Shown: one piece after another, positions 36,601 to 45,006 of the stretch
How the letters are laid out: every line of letters begins with the position of its first letter
Numbering within the stretch: position 1 is the stretch's first letter
Assembly (NCBI GenBank): GCA_018398805.1
Contig: JAGFBZ010002945.1
Span: 1-64,000, forward strand
Source: Hirundichthys speculiger
Lineage: Eukaryota > Chordata > Actinopteri > Beloniformes > Exocoetidae
Reading direction: 5' to 3'
Length of the DNA stretch: 64,000 nucleotides
Made by a program: the position numbers and the translations under genes
The notes under the pieces: generated by a model
Seen by the model: only the letters and a program-made list of their open reading frames with translations
What the model was told of the DNA's origin: nothing
Databases searched by the model: none

Positions 36601-38076
36601 GAACAACATCGCTTATTAGTTCAAAATGTATCGAGCCCCATTTGGGTCATAATTCAATGAATAAATTAGTCTATTATTATAAAAAATAGGCGTTTATTAT
36701 TATTAAATATGTATCCATTATTATGAAATGTTTCCCATTATTATGAAATACATGTGTATTATTATGAAATATTTCCCAATATTATGAAAAAAATGTATTA
36801 TTATGAAATATATTTTTTATTATTATTTAATCTTAGTTTAATGCATAATAGTTTATTTCAGAATGTCTTTTTTTATTTAAGAATGAGTTTTTACATAATT
36901 GCTTCCTTTTTCATAAGAATGAGCATTTACATAATAATGACATTTTGCCAGTGGGCGGGACCAGTGGTTGACCTGCGTGCTCATTGGCTGATCCTTCTCC
37001 ATGCAGTTGGTGGGGGACTAGCATCGAGCCTGTTGGCTACCTCTCGGAGTAAGTCAGAAAAGGATCTTTCTCCTGTCGCCATGCCGTCAAAAAAAAATCA
37101 AGTTTTTCCCTACATTTCGCGCTACGTTTCTTAGTCGATGTCAACTTTTAACCATAAACTGAGGTGCATTCTGCCCCCTACTGGCCTGGAGTATAACTGC
37201 ACCTCTGGCCCACTATCGATATTCACTGTTCTGTTGCTTATGCCTGAATGAAAGAGCAGCCAATCACATGAATGGCTCCGCCCTCTCTGCTGTGATTGAC
37301 ACACAAATCATTCTTATGAAAAACAAAGCCATTATTATGTAAAAGCTCATTCTCATGAAAAACGAAACCATTATCATAATAATGGGAAATAATTCATAAT
37401 AATAAACACCTGTATTTCATAATAATAGACTCATTTATTCATTGAATTATGACCGAAACAGGGCTCCATAAAAATGAAGATTGCTCAGTAACTGCAAGGT
37501 GTGCTTGAATACATATGCTATGAAAATAAAGATAACAGTTAGAATCTAACCTTTATTTTTCTCTGAATTTATGTCAAATGATGACGTAAACTGAGTAACT
37601 TCACTTAATTTTCATGTTTCTTATGTGTGCATTAGGATTAAAAAACCATGATGAAGTATATTCAGGCTATAACACTGATAAAAGTTGCATGTTTGGTAAT
37701 GCTTCATTACTTGTTTGAACTCTAAATGTGCATAAATGGCTTCTCTCCAGTAACTTTTTTACAGAATTACAGAGCAGATCTTCATTTGTCACACAAGCTT
37801 TATGTTCATTCATGTGTCCAGGAATCTCAGACAATATTGAATGTCATGCTGGGAATAACCGGTTTCCTTAAGACAGTAATCTCACCTGATGCAGGGCTGT
37901 GGGTGTGGAGGCAAGGAGCTCTTGGACCTGTCCACGTCCTCGTGGATGGGGAAGAGTCCCACGACGATGAGGTCTCCTGGGGCCGTGGCTGCCGGCGCTG
38001 GCGGGTCTACCTGTCCCATCCCCAGACTGACGGACAGTGTGATGAGTGCACGGATGAGCAGAGCGGTCGGGGCCAT
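23518..38076 (-). CDS. gprc6a: gprc6a: class C GPCR, amino-acid/cation-sensing receptor (six coding exons, three frame breaks)
   Basis: Plasma-membrane class C receptor; family members sense basic L-amino acids and divalent cations through an extracellular Venus flytrap. Exons on minus: 38076-37886, 36594-36344, 35161-34352, 25857-25629, 24809-24686, 24609-23518, all with AG/GT borders. Together they give signal peptide, two-lobed Venus flytrap, nine-cysteine-type linker, seven membrane segments and a Ser-rich tail, about 900 codons, near the family's usual 880-930. The choice of GPRC6A over CaSR, T1R or OlfC rests on [15 protein letters not shown] in exon 3, [14 protein letters not shown] before TM6 and [15 protein letters not shown] at TM7. 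Reading frame is lost in exon 2 (near 36424), exon 4 (near 25845) and exon 6 (at about 24499). Either a recent pseudogene or indel errors; the exon order and splice sites are otherwise intact. Confidence 0.88.
24686..24809 (-). CDS. gprc6a: gprc6a exon 5: cysteine-rich linker
   Basis: 124 bp, the characteristic length of this exon in class C receptors. Acceptor TCCTCAG|AAC, donor AACAG|GTACC. It reads [18 protein letters not shown], then [19 protein letters not shown], with seven cysteines of the domain that relays flytrap closure to the membrane bundle. It ends in phase 1 (G|AT) and joins exon 6 across a 76-bp intron. Confidence 0.92.
24810..25628. other. gprc6a intron 4
   Basis: 819-bp intron, no recognised repeat except a short C run at about 25556. 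Confidence 0.7.
25629..25857 (-). CDS. gprc6a: gprc6a exon 4: end of the Venus flytrap, one-base frame break
   Basis: Acceptor GACCAG|ATG at 25857; donor TTGCAG|GTACG at 25629. It reads [20 protein letters not shown], then [18 protein letters not shown], matching the 'F...GD...Y.V..W' block that follows the last flytrap helix in class C receptors. It ends [15 protein letters not shown] and GRQHVLQ. Exons 3 and 5 both require phase 0 at this exon's borders, but 229 bp is one more than a multiple of three. The slip lies between the acceptor and the LLKVLE block, near 25845. Confidence 0.85.
25979..26399. mobile_element. TTAA-flanked MITE (piggyBac- or Kolobok-like)
   Basis: The left end AGGTGGGGTAGGT is preceded by TTAA (25975-25978). 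The right end ACCTACCCCACCT is followed by TTAA (26400-26403). A perfect 13-bp inverted repeat with a TTAA target fits piggyBac or Kolobok superfamilies. The 421-bp body is non-coding and includes a C-rich run near 26205. Confidence 0.85.
27419..28496. mobile_element. Fold-back element: about 490- and 455-bp inverted arms, 130-bp spacer
   Basis: 27419-27910 and 28041-28496 are reverse complements along nearly their whole length, with small indels. Landmarks are ATGGAAGTATTTCTG outside, TTGAATACGAATTTTTAAG, and CAATCGATCCCTGTCTCAAT inside. The middle of each arm is a string of AAAAAATTCAGTGTAAAAAA and TTCAAC words. There is no transposase. This is the architecture of a fold-back (long inverted repeat) DNA element. 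The exact ends and target duplication were not resolved. Confidence 0.9.
29110..31946. repeat. 39-bp minisatellite in gprc6a intron 3
   Basis: The unit is GTTCTGGTCCGTTCCTCCTG followed by AAAGATCTGGAGGAACTGA (39 bp, 13 codons), about 70 degenerate copies. A common variant has ACAGAACT for AAAGATCT. Each unit contains TTCCTCC and GGAGGAA as inverted arms separated by about 10 bp, so every copy can form a hairpin. Because 39 is divisible by three, frames up to 772 codons stay open on minus. They lie inside an intron and carry many frame slips, so they are not called as genes. Confidence 0.94.
32040..32150 (+). mobile_element. LINE 3' tail fragment
   Basis: CCCCCTGGGGACAATAAAGT followed by a TTATCTTGATCTTGATCTTG simple tail is typical of a 5'-truncated fish LINE. 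No coding part is attached. Confidence 0.5.
33429..33451. repeat. TA microsatellite
   Basis: About eleven TA units within a TA-rich stretch in gprc6a intron 3. Confidence 0.9.
33690..33898 (+). mobile_element. LINE 3' tail with an AATTC microsatellite
   Basis: Contains CACTTCTTCCTACTCCTTTT followed by TTTGTTTGAAATAAATTC and (AATTC)n at about 33854-33888. This is the usual ending of a fish non-LTR element family. The 5' body is not recognised. Confidence 0.55.
34352..35161 (-). CDS. gprc6a: gprc6a exon 3: main Venus flytrap exon, intact
   Basis: The exon is 810 bp, 270 codons without a break, phase 0 at both ends. Acceptor CTAAAG|ATC; donor TGGCAG|GTGTG. It begins [20 protein letters not shown], a near-signature of GPRC6A. 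It continues with [15 protein letters not shown] (lobe 2 entry), [29 protein letters not shown] (ligand-pocket region in class C receptors) and VVGFTFKRG. It ends with a helix through [15 protein letters not shown]. The intact length argues that disruption of the locus, if real, is recent. Confidence 0.93.
35162..36343. other. gprc6a intron 2
   Basis: 1.18-kb intron, AT-rich. Contains a LINE 3' fragment (35575-35965) and otherwise no recognised feature. Confidence 0.7.
35575..35965 (+). mobile_element. LINE 3' end fragment in gprc6a intron 2
   Basis: A plus-strand reading starting near 35606 gives [19 protein letters not shown] decay, with the motif 'WNSLPD.I' detectable after allowing frame slips. 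It is followed by GGACTACAGATGGAAATTAG and an AAATAAATAAA tail, common in fish LINE 3' UTRs. The copy is 5'-truncated and non-coding. Confidence 0.5.
36344..36594 (-). CDS. gprc6a: gprc6a exon 2: Venus flytrap lobe 1, frameshifted
   Basis: Acceptor CACTCAG|G at 36594 and donor CCTCAG|GTGAG at 36344. The first part reads [20 protein letters not shown], the usual helix of lobe 1. The last part reads [20 protein letters not shown], the typical nucleotide-free strand and helix before exon 3, but in another frame. The switch is near 36424. The Cys-containing loop expected between these blocks is missing, and the exon is about 40 bp shorter than the roughly 290-300 bp usual in the family. This indicates a short out-of-frame deletion. 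Confidence 0.82.
36632..37469. mobile_element. Palindromic MITE in gprc6a intron 1 (TATTATGAAAT type)
   Basis: The left end, GAGCCCCATTTGGGTCATAA followed by TTCAATGAATAAATTAGTC, matches the reverse complement of the right end (GAGCCCTGTTTCGGTCATAA then TTCAATGAATAAATGAGTC). The inverted repeat continues for more than 100 bp as ATTATTATGAAAT-type words. The core of about 300 bp is unrelated and non-coding. No clear target duplication was found, so the superfamily is undecided. Confidence 0.75.
37470..37885. other. gprc6a intron 1, unique 5' part
   Basis: Part of the 1.29-kb intron 1 (37885-36595). AT-rich, no coding signal; the rest of the intron is the palindromic MITE. Confidence 0.5.
37886..38076 (-). 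CDS. gprc6a: gprc6a exon 1: signal peptide and start of the Venus flytrap
   Basis: ATG at 38076 sits in a strong Kozak context (GCCGCCATGG on minus). Residues 1-21 ([21 protein letters not shown]) form a hydrophobic signal peptide. [15 protein letters not shown] is the first beta strand of lobe 1, conserved across class C receptors. The donor ATCAG|GTGAG at 37886/37885 leaves a codon split as AG|G, completed by exon 2. Upstream minus-strand ATGs in the other frame were rejected because they do not encode this strand. Confidence 0.88.
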
Positions 38077-38516
38077 GGCGGCGAGTGGAGCCCCCCCTCC
38101 TGCACTCCTTCACCTCAGGTAGACTGATACTGTCACTGGAACAAGTCTTCACTGATTAAAAGAAAATTCCCTCACCTGGTGCCGCTCTCATGTTCCCGCC
38201 TGCAGGCCCGTCCCATCGCTGCGTGATTGACAGCTGGTGAGTCAGAGCTGCGCTGAAGACGCTCTACTTCCTCCCTCCGTTTACCGACACCACGCACTAA
38301 AACAACAACCATGACACACCCCGGTCTTTACCGGGAATAAACACGATAAAGTTGTCAGACAGTCTCTCATCAGGACAGATTGTTGGAGATAGTTGTTGGG
38401 TTTTATGAAACAATAATCACTGTGTCTTGCTACAATAAGAAACTTTTGATTACAGTAAAGGCTTAAGTAAAAGTTGAACTAAAGGGGGATTGTAAAGACT
38501 AGAAATGTTTATTTTT
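38077..38516 (-). promoter_or_regulatory. Probable 5' UTR and proximal promoter region of gprc6a
   Basis: Upstream of the gprc6a start codon on minus. The first 230 bp are comparatively GC-rich, beyond which sequence turns AT-rich. No TATA box in a convincing position and no mapped transcription start, so this is inference from position only. Confidence 0.3.
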
Positions 38517-38767
38517 AGTCTCTGGATCCAGAAATAGATGCTGTGGAGTCAATCATCATCGTCTCATACCTTCTGTCCAACTCATCAAACCATCAGGGGA
38601 TTTTTCCCATCAAACATGTTTACAAGTAAAACAAAAAAATTCCAGTACTTGGCACCTGACAAAACACACCTGTTATCTGGTCATCAGGTACGTTTTTGAG
38701 TCTACTGTGAGGAATCTAAAATATGAAACTCATTTAATGACAGTTTTGTTAGTTTAGTCTTGTAGAC
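38517..38767. repeat. Local repeat unit copy A, left half
   Basis: Matches 51960-52300 and 52739-53050 through CCTTCTGTCCAACTCATCAA, ATTCCAGTACTTGGCACCTG, ACACACCTGTTATCTGGTCA and AATCTAAAATATGAAACTCA. It is cut at 38767 by the hAT insertion and resumes at 49171. Confidence 0.8.
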
Positions 38768-38837
38768 CGGGATTTCTCAACCGGGACGTCGGGGTGTCGT
38801 CTGACTGCTTCAGGGGTGTCGTCAAAATAATTAACTA

Positions 38838-39281
38838 CAGTAATCCCCCACACTTTGTGCTCTCAGCAATCGCCGTCTCGGTACATCGCGGAAGTTTCAA
38901 AAATATTCATAGAAAAAAAGTATTCGAAAAAAAAAAATCAAACGAAGCGCGCGAGGCTGAAGTGAACCCCATGACATCAAGAACGAGTCTCGGGAAGCAA
39001 CAAGAGCCGACAGGGGAGGCCCCATGAACGAATATCAGACCTGTGATTGGCTGCTATGATGTCATTACTGTGCTGTCGGTTGTCTGTACGCTGATTGGCT
39101 ACGCACAGTGGAGAGATCGTCAAAGTGAGTGTACCTTCCGTAGATATCGCGTTCACGCGTACATGTATACTGTATGTCCATATACAAACATGTACATGTG
39201 CATCCACATCGCGGTTTTCACCATTCACGGGGGGGGGGGGGTCACAGCCCCCATTAACCGCGAAGTGTGGGAGTATTACTG
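38838..39281. mobile_element. Tc1/mariner-like MITE 1
   Basis: The left end CAGTAATCCCCCACACTTTG and the right end, reverse-complemented, CAGTAATACTCCCACACTTC are flanked by TA (38836-38837 and 39282-39283). TA target sites and CAGT ends fit the Tc1/mariner/pogo group. 444 bp, no transposase. A G11 homopolymer sits at 39229-39241. Confidence 0.82.
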
Positions 39282-39300
39282 TATTCTGACATTTCATATA

Positions 39301-39895
39301 CGGTGGTACCTCTACTTACGAACGTTTCTACATACAAAATTTTCAGGTTACGAAACGCCTCAAAGGGAAAATATTGCCTCTCGTTACGAAAGAAATTTCA
39401 GGATAGTAAAGTCAAAAATCCAGTAGCGCTGCTACTCGCAGCTCCCAGAGTTTACTGAACGTAAACATAGCTGTCGGCTCTGTATCTCAGTTTGAAAGCG
39501 GTGCGTCCGAGCTGCTCTGCCATTGGCTATCGTTTAGCATCTTCCTGGCATCTCATTGGCTATCGCTTAGCATCTTCCTGGCATCCCATTGGCTAGCAGG
39601 GCCCCTTGTCTGTATGAGCGTAACCCAGCAACCAGGTAAACGAACAATTTTTACCTCCGCCAAGGAGGTTATGTTTTTGCCGGCGTTTTGTGGAGGTCTG
39701 CGCTCTCTGAGTGCTTTTCTAGATTTAACATGTATTTCTTACAGGTTTTTATGTAATTTCATGTATTATTTATAATATATTTAAAAAAAAGTTTCAATTT
39801 TGGGGGGCTTGGAACGGATTAGGACATTTACATGGAAAACGCGTCTCTGCTTAAGAAATTTTCACGGTTATGAAACTACTTCCATTGTACCACTG
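39301..39895. mobile_element. Tc1/mariner-like MITE 2
   Basis: The left end is CGGTGGTACCTCTACTTACG and the right end reverse-complements to CAGTGGTACAATGGAAGTAG. Both are flanked by TA (39299-39300 and 39896-39897). 595 bp with no transposase, only 17 bp from MITE 1, so both landed close together in the hAT element. Confidence 0.8.
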
Positions 39896-40407
39896 TATAA
39901 ATATATGAATGCACACATAAATACATACTTTTTGCCTATGAATGAATGAATAAATAAATAAATAAAGATACATAATTGGACATGAAATGAATAATAAAAA
40001 TATGTTTCACATGCCCATTTCCCAATGTCAACAACGTCAGTACGGGGTCAGCGTAAGGTCAACGTGACTGCCCAGTTAGCTTACGTCGTAATATCATTTA
40101 ACCGCTGGAATTTTATTTCACAGATAGCAAAGAGAACTTTTTAGCAGCATCATGGATGGTTTTCTAAAAAGAAAAGCCCCACAGGAACGGAACATCACAG
40201 AGGAGCCGACTTCTTCATCAAGCCTTCATCCACCAGCTCTGAATCTGCTCCATAGGTACCAAAGCTAGCTGCTAGCGATAAGGCTAAAAAGAGGCAATAC
40301 AAGGATGATGGATGGAAGCAAGCACATCACGGATGAAAAGAAGCTTTCCTGCTGAGGCCTACTCTGGTGCAGTTATCCTGTTCAGGTTATTTAAACTAAA
40401 TAAACGG

Positions 40408-40601
40408 TGTCAAGGTATTGGCTTATAGGTAACAGGCATCTCATGTACACTATCATAGTGGGACAGGAGGCTGAGGGTGGAGTCTCGCGAGGGAACAACG
40501 AGACTAGAACGGTATATATATATGTGGAGTGCTTGCTGTGATTTGTACAATAAAGTGGACATTGAATACAATAAGCTGAGTTGTCAAGAGCTTATTTGAC
40601 A
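40408..40601 (+). repeat. Ty3/gypsy 5' LTR
   Basis: 194 bp, TGTC...GACA. It has a short TA run, a TTGTACAATAAAGTGG segment that may be the polyadenylation signal, and TGTCAAGAGC close to the end. It differs from the 3' LTR only by about one substitution (CGCGAG versus CACGAG) and a small change in the TA run. Confidence 0.95.
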
Positions 40602-40616
40602 TGGTGTCAGAAGTGG
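40602..40616 (+). promoter_or_regulatory. Primer-binding-site candidate
   Basis: TGGTGTCAGAAGTGG directly follows the 5' LTR and starts with TGG, the complement of the tRNA CCA end. The tRNA was not identified. Confidence 0.6.
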
Positions 40617-40639
40617 TCTGAAGGGTGTTACTTATCACC

Positions 40640-41400
40640 ATGGCGAAGTTTAACCCACCAGGAAAACTTCAACTTCGAGCGGCCCGGAGACTGGCCCGTG
40701 TGGAGACAGAGATTCTCTCGGTACAGGCTAAGCTAAGCTCGGTACAGGCTAAGCTAAGCTGAATGACGAAGAAGATGAAGTTCAGGTTAGCACGTTGATA
40801 TACGCCATGGGCTATGAAGCCGAGAACATCTTCAAGTCTTTCACTGTCAACGATGGGAGTGAGGATGACTACGACACAGTCCTTGCTAAATTCGATGCAT
40901 ATTTTGTACCGAAGAAAAACGTTATTCACGAGAGAGAGCTGCTTCTATCAGAGAGTACAGAAGCCGGGCGAAATGGCTGAGTCATTCATCAGAGCTCTCT
41001 ATGAACTGAGCGAGTACTGTGACTTTGGGGAGACGAAAAGCGAGCACATACGGGACCGACTGGTCGTCGGCGTCCGTGACAAAGAGCTTTCGAGGAGACT
41101 ACAGCTCATGTCGGACCTCACTGTGGAGAAAGCGGTGCAGGTGGTTCGCCAAGCGGAGGATATCGCGCAGCAGATAAGCTAGCAGGGACAACAGACCACT
41201 CTCAATGTGCAGGAGGTGTCACATCGACGTCCGGCGAGGAGAGGCGGACGACAGCACGTGAGGAAAAGAACGGACGGACCGGAGAAGAAAGACATAAAAC
41301 CCCAGGAAAGTGCCCAGCAATGGACTCAGAATGCAGAAAGTGCGGGAAAAGGGGCCACTGGGAGAGGAAATGCTTCTCCAAGGCAGTAAGAGAGGTTAGT
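40640..41400 (+). pseudogene. Ty3/gypsy gag, frameshifted
   Basis: ATG at 40640. The opening frame ends early, and a local duplication of CTCGGTACAGGCTAAGCTAA occurs at about 40720-40770. The longest intact part (40814-41182) has helical capsid-like sequence with a Leu-rich 'SFIRALYELSEYCDFGE' segment typical of gypsy capsids. A CCHC zinc knuckle (C-x2-C-x4-H-x4-C) lies at 41332-41373 in another frame from the segment before it. The capsid would package the element's RNA; this copy cannot make it in one frame. Confidence 0.8.
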
Positions 41401-41456
41401 TACTGTGAAGATGGGGAGGAAAGTTTTTATCTTGGGGCAGTGCAGATCATTGGGTC

Positions 41457-41903
41457 GAACAAATAAATGTAGGGAACACCCCTGTAAGGTTCAGAATTGA
41501 TACAGGAGCAGATGTTACTGTAATGAACCTAAAGACATTCAGGATGCTCAAGCCAAAACGGAGACTTGTCAGTAGTAACAGACTTTTGGACAGCCCTGGA
41601 GGCGCATTAAATATTGCGGGACACTTCACAGCTAGTACCTTACATAAACAGAAAAAGTATATTTTCACCATTTATGTAGCACATGGGCATACAGTTAGTA
41701 ACCTGCTAGGCAGAGAGACAGCTGTAGAGATGGGGCTGGTGAAAAGAGTGCAGCAGGTTAAGAAAGCAGAGCACCAGGGGATTCTTAAAACTGAGCCAGT
41801 TGAGATCCACTTGAAGGAGGATGCTGTACCATATGCAGTACATAGTGCTAGGAGAGTTCCCCTTCCACTTATCCCCAAAGTTGACGCAGAATTGAAAGGA
41901 TGA
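41457..41903 (+). pseudogene. Ty3/gypsy protease and start of reverse transcriptase
   Basis: One open frame with the aspartic-protease active site DTGADVTV at 41499-41522 and, further on, LLGRETAVEMG, corresponding to the second protease motif. The last part contains the linker to reverse transcriptase ('VPLPLIPKVDAELK'). The frame stops at 41903, and the next block is read in another frame. Confidence 0.85.
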
Positions 41904-42139
41904 TTGAGCAGGGTGTGATAGAGAGAGTCACACGGCCTACAGACAGGTGCGCCCCAATGGTGCCGGTAATGAAACCAACAGGTGCAGTGAGAATTTGTGT
42001 AGGTCTCCAAAAGCTAAATGAGAACATCAAAAGAGAGAGATATCAGCTGCCTACGACAGAAGAAACCCTGGCTAAGCTGTCAGGCTCCACAGTCTTCACA
42101 TCTTTGGATGCAGCATCAGGATTTTGGCAGATACCACTG
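41900..42139 (+). pseudogene. Ty3/gypsy reverse transcriptase, fingers part, cut by a LINE
   Basis: Contains GVIERVTRPTDRCAPMVPV, RICVGLQKLNENI and FTSLDAASGFWQIPL, matching reverse transcriptase motifs 1-3; 'SLDAASGF' holds the first catalytic aspartate. Sequence homologous to gypsy stops at 42139, where the L2-like insertion begins, and resumes at 43134. Confidence 0.88.
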
Positions 42140-43133
42140 CATTTCTTTCTCGAACCAACACAGAGATGCTGATTCATGCTTTTGTCTCAGGTAGAATTGA
42201 CTATTGTAATGCATTGCTCTCTGGTGTTCCCAAAAAGACCATGTCACATCTTCAGCTTCTTCAGAACTCAGCTGCTCGTGTGTTGACGAAGACCAGAAAG
42301 CGGGCTCACATAAAAAAAAACACCTGTTTTGAAGGCATTGCATTGGCTCCCTGTGTCTTTTAGGATCGATTTTAAGGTTCTTTTGATGGTTTTTAAAAGT
42401 CTTAATGGTCTTGCGCCTTATTATCTTTTAGATTTACTCTCATCTTATGAACCATTGCGGCCTCTCAGGTCCTCAGGCACTGGCCTTTTAAAAATACCTT
42501 TTGTTAATACTAGAACCTACGGTGAGGCTGCTTTCGAACATTACGCCCCACGTTTATGGAACAGTCTTCCGGAGAACCTGAGAGCTGCAGAGAATGTTCA
42601 TATTTTTAAAACCAGGCTCAAGACCTTCCTTTTTAATGAGGCATTTAATTTATTATAATATTTTATATTATATTTTAAACATGTTCTTAGTTTTTATGCC
42701 AGTACTTTTTATGTTATGTTATATGTCAGTTTTAGTTTCAGTTCCTTAATTCCAGTGTTTTCTCTGCATGGGGGGCAGCTGGTCTCCAGGATCTACTTGT
42801 GATACTGCGATGGTGTTCTCTTTCCGGTTCTTCTGTGCCGAGCCATGTTATCCATGTGTTTATTTATCTTGTCTCATCATTTTTTATATGTATGTGTATG
42901 TGTTTGTGTGTATGAGCATGTGCGGTGGTGGGAGGAGTGTGTGGGCCCATGGGGCCGTCTGGTTTTCTGCATTGGTTGGTTGCTGGCTGGGATCTTCATG
43001 TGGACCACCGCTGGTTGCGGTGTGCCTGGGCTGGTGCCGTTGATTATTTTGTTTTTACATTGTTAAGCACTTTGTGCTGCATTTATTTGTATGAAAAGTG
43101 CTATATAAATAAAGTTTGATTGATTGATTGATT
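42140..43133 (+). mobile_element. 5'-truncated L2-like LINE inserted in the gypsy reverse transcriptase
   Basis: Encodes the C-terminal end of an L2/CR1-type protein: LIHAFVSGRIDYCNALLSGV, then LQLLQNSAARVLT, and in a second frame ALHWLPVSFRIDFKVLLMVF through APRLWNSLPENLR to FNEAFNLL and stop at 42658. The frame switches at the A9 run near 42310. A 3' UTR of about 470 bp ends AAGTGCTATATAAATAAAG and (TTGA)n at 43114-43133. This is a classic truncated non-LTR insertion. Confidence 0.92.
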
Positions 43134-43314
43134 GATGAGGACAGCAGTCTGCTAACCACTTTCATCACGCCCTTTGGAAGGTACTGTTTTAAGCGGTTAC
43201 CCTTTGGGATTAATATTGCTCCAGAAAAAATGAACTGTTGGAGGGACTAGAGGGAGTAGCAGTGTATATGGACGATATAATTGTCCATGGAAAGGATATG
43301 AACGCACATGACGT
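43134..43314 (+). pseudogene. Ty3/gypsy reverse transcriptase, palm part
   Basis: Resumes after the LINE with TTFITPFGRYCFKRLPFGI and the catalytic YMDD box at 43265-43276. A small deletion after NIAPE and a frame slip before 43315 separate it from the downstream frame. Confidence 0.88.
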
Positions 43315-45006
43315 TTGCCTGCGGAACACATTGGAGAGAATAGAGAGCAGGCAGGTCTCAAACTCAATAAAGAAAAATGTGCGTTCAGGCAGCCAGAGCT
43401 GAGATTCCTGGGTCACATAGTAGATGCCAGTGGAGTCAGGGCTGACCCTGAAAAAATAAAAGCCATCATCCAGCTACAAGAACCAACTGACATTCACGAA
43501 CTCAAACGAGCCCTGGGCATGATCAATTACATGAGTAAATACATACCAGATCTGGCGTCAGCAGCAGGCCCTCTGTATGACCTGCTGAAGGGAGGAACTG
43601 CCTGGACGTGGGATCACCCACAAAAGCGAGCGTTCCAACGACTTAAGGAAGCTCTCGTCACCTCACCTGTCTTAGCCCACTACGACCCTCAAAGACAGAC
43701 CACAGTTTCAGCAGATGCAAGCAGTTACGGGCTGGGAGGTGTCCTACTACAGCTGCACGACGAAAGCTGGAAACCGGTTGCATACTGTTCCAGGAGATTG
43801 ACATCAGCAGAGTCCAGGTATGTACAGATCGAGAAAGAATGTTTAGCTGGAGTATGGGCTTGCGAGAGGTTCCAGAAATATCTAGTAGGACTGGACAGGT
43901 TTAGACTCATTACAGATCACAAGCCGCTGGTGCCACTGATTAATAGTAAGGACCTGGATGCGGTTCCAGTGCGATGCCAGAGACTATTAATGCGGTTGAT
44001 GCGGTTCAACGCCAAAGCAGAGTATGCGCCAGGTAAGAGTCTGGTTATAGCAGATACACTGTCACGCAGCCCAATTCAGGACAGTGATAACACCACAGAG
44101 ACTGTCATCGCCTGTCACGTCAACACTGTTACACACTGTTGGCCAATATCACAACAGAAGCTGGACTTGATGAGGGCAGCTACACAGGCAGATGAACAGC
44201 TACAGTGTGTGAGACGGCTGATTAAAGATGGATGGCCAGAAAGAGAGAGTAACATTCCTCACAGTGTAAAAGACTTTTATGCTATGAAAGACTCATTATC
44301 CGTGTGTGAAGGACTTATTACTATGGGGTGTCGCATTGTTGTTCCACAGTCAATGAGAAAGGAAATACTGGATCGGCTACACGATGGACACCAAGGCGTG
44401 TCAAAGTGTAGACAACGAGCACAGGAAGCCGTGTGGTGGCCGAGGATATCGGCTGATATTAAGGACAGAGTGGAAAAATGTCACTTTTGTCAGGTGAACA
44501 GGCGCGCACAACGTAAAGAGCCACTTCAGTCTACACCCCTCCCGGACAGACCATGGCAGAAGATTGCCACAGATATCTGTGAGTACAAAAGTAAACAGTA
44601 CATTGTAATATCAGATTATTACTCGCGTTACATGGAAATCTTACATTTGCCATCTACAACAACAGAACAGGTTATTAAGATGTTAAAATCTACATTCGCA
44701 AGGTTTGGTATCCCTGACCAGATAGTCAGCGACAACGGCCCACAATACACAAGTGGGGCCTGGAAGGACTTTTGCAGACAGTATGGCATCACTCACAACA
44801 CATCTAGCCCCCATAATCCTCAAGGAAACGGACACGCAGAGAGGGCAGTTCAAACGGCCAAACGTATCCTTAAACAGGAAGACCCTCTACTGGCACTGAT
44901 GTGTTATAGAGCTACGCCAATACCCGCCACAGGGATAAGCCCAGCTGAAATGCTCATGGGTAGGAAAATTAGAAATTTCCGATCCACCCCAACTCCCATC
45001 ACCTAG
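43315..45006 (+). CDS. Ty3/gypsy pol: RT thumb, RNase H, integrase (563 codons)
   Basis: Long intact frame continuing pol. RT connection: LRFLGHIVDASGVRADPEKI. RNase H: active-site region ADASSYGLGGVL at residues 133-144, YCSRRLTSAESRY and TDHKPL at about 200-205. Integrase zinc domain: H356, H359-type pair and C389-x2-C392 (CHFC). Catalytic core: D420 (ATDICEY), D473 (SDNGPQY) and E509 (GNGHAERAV), a D-x35-E spacing as in active integrases. The last 12-14 residues and the stop come from the inserted antisense LINE, so the true C-terminus lies at 48084-48577. RNase H and integrase cores look undamaged. Confidence 0.93.
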   Translation: MPAEHIGENREQAGLKLNKEKCAFRQPELRFLGHIVDASGVRADPEKIKAIIQLQEPTDIHELKRALGMINYMSKYIPDLASAAGPLYDLLKGGTAWTWDHPQKRAFQRLKEALVTSPVLAHYDPQRQTTVSADASSYGLGGVLLQLHDESWKPVAYCSRRLTSAESRYVQIEKECLAGVWACERFQKYLVGLDRFRLITDHKPLVPLINSKDLDAVPVRCQRLLMRLMRFNAKAEYAPGKSLVIADTLSRSPIQDSDNTTETVIACHVNTVTHCWPISQQKLDLMRAATQADEQLQCVRRLIKDGWPERESNIPHSVKDFYAMKDSLSVCEGLITMGCRIVVPQSMRKEILDRLHDGHQGVSKCRQRAQEAVWWPRISADIKDRVEKCHFCQVNRRAQRKEPLQSTPLPDRPWQKIATDICEYKSKQYIVISDYYSRYMEILHLPSTTTEQVIKMLKSTFARFGIPDQIVSDNGPQYTSGAWKDFCRQYGITHNTSSPHNPQGNGHAERAVQTAKRILKQEDPLLALMCYRATPIPATGISPAEMLMGRKIRNFRSTPTPIT

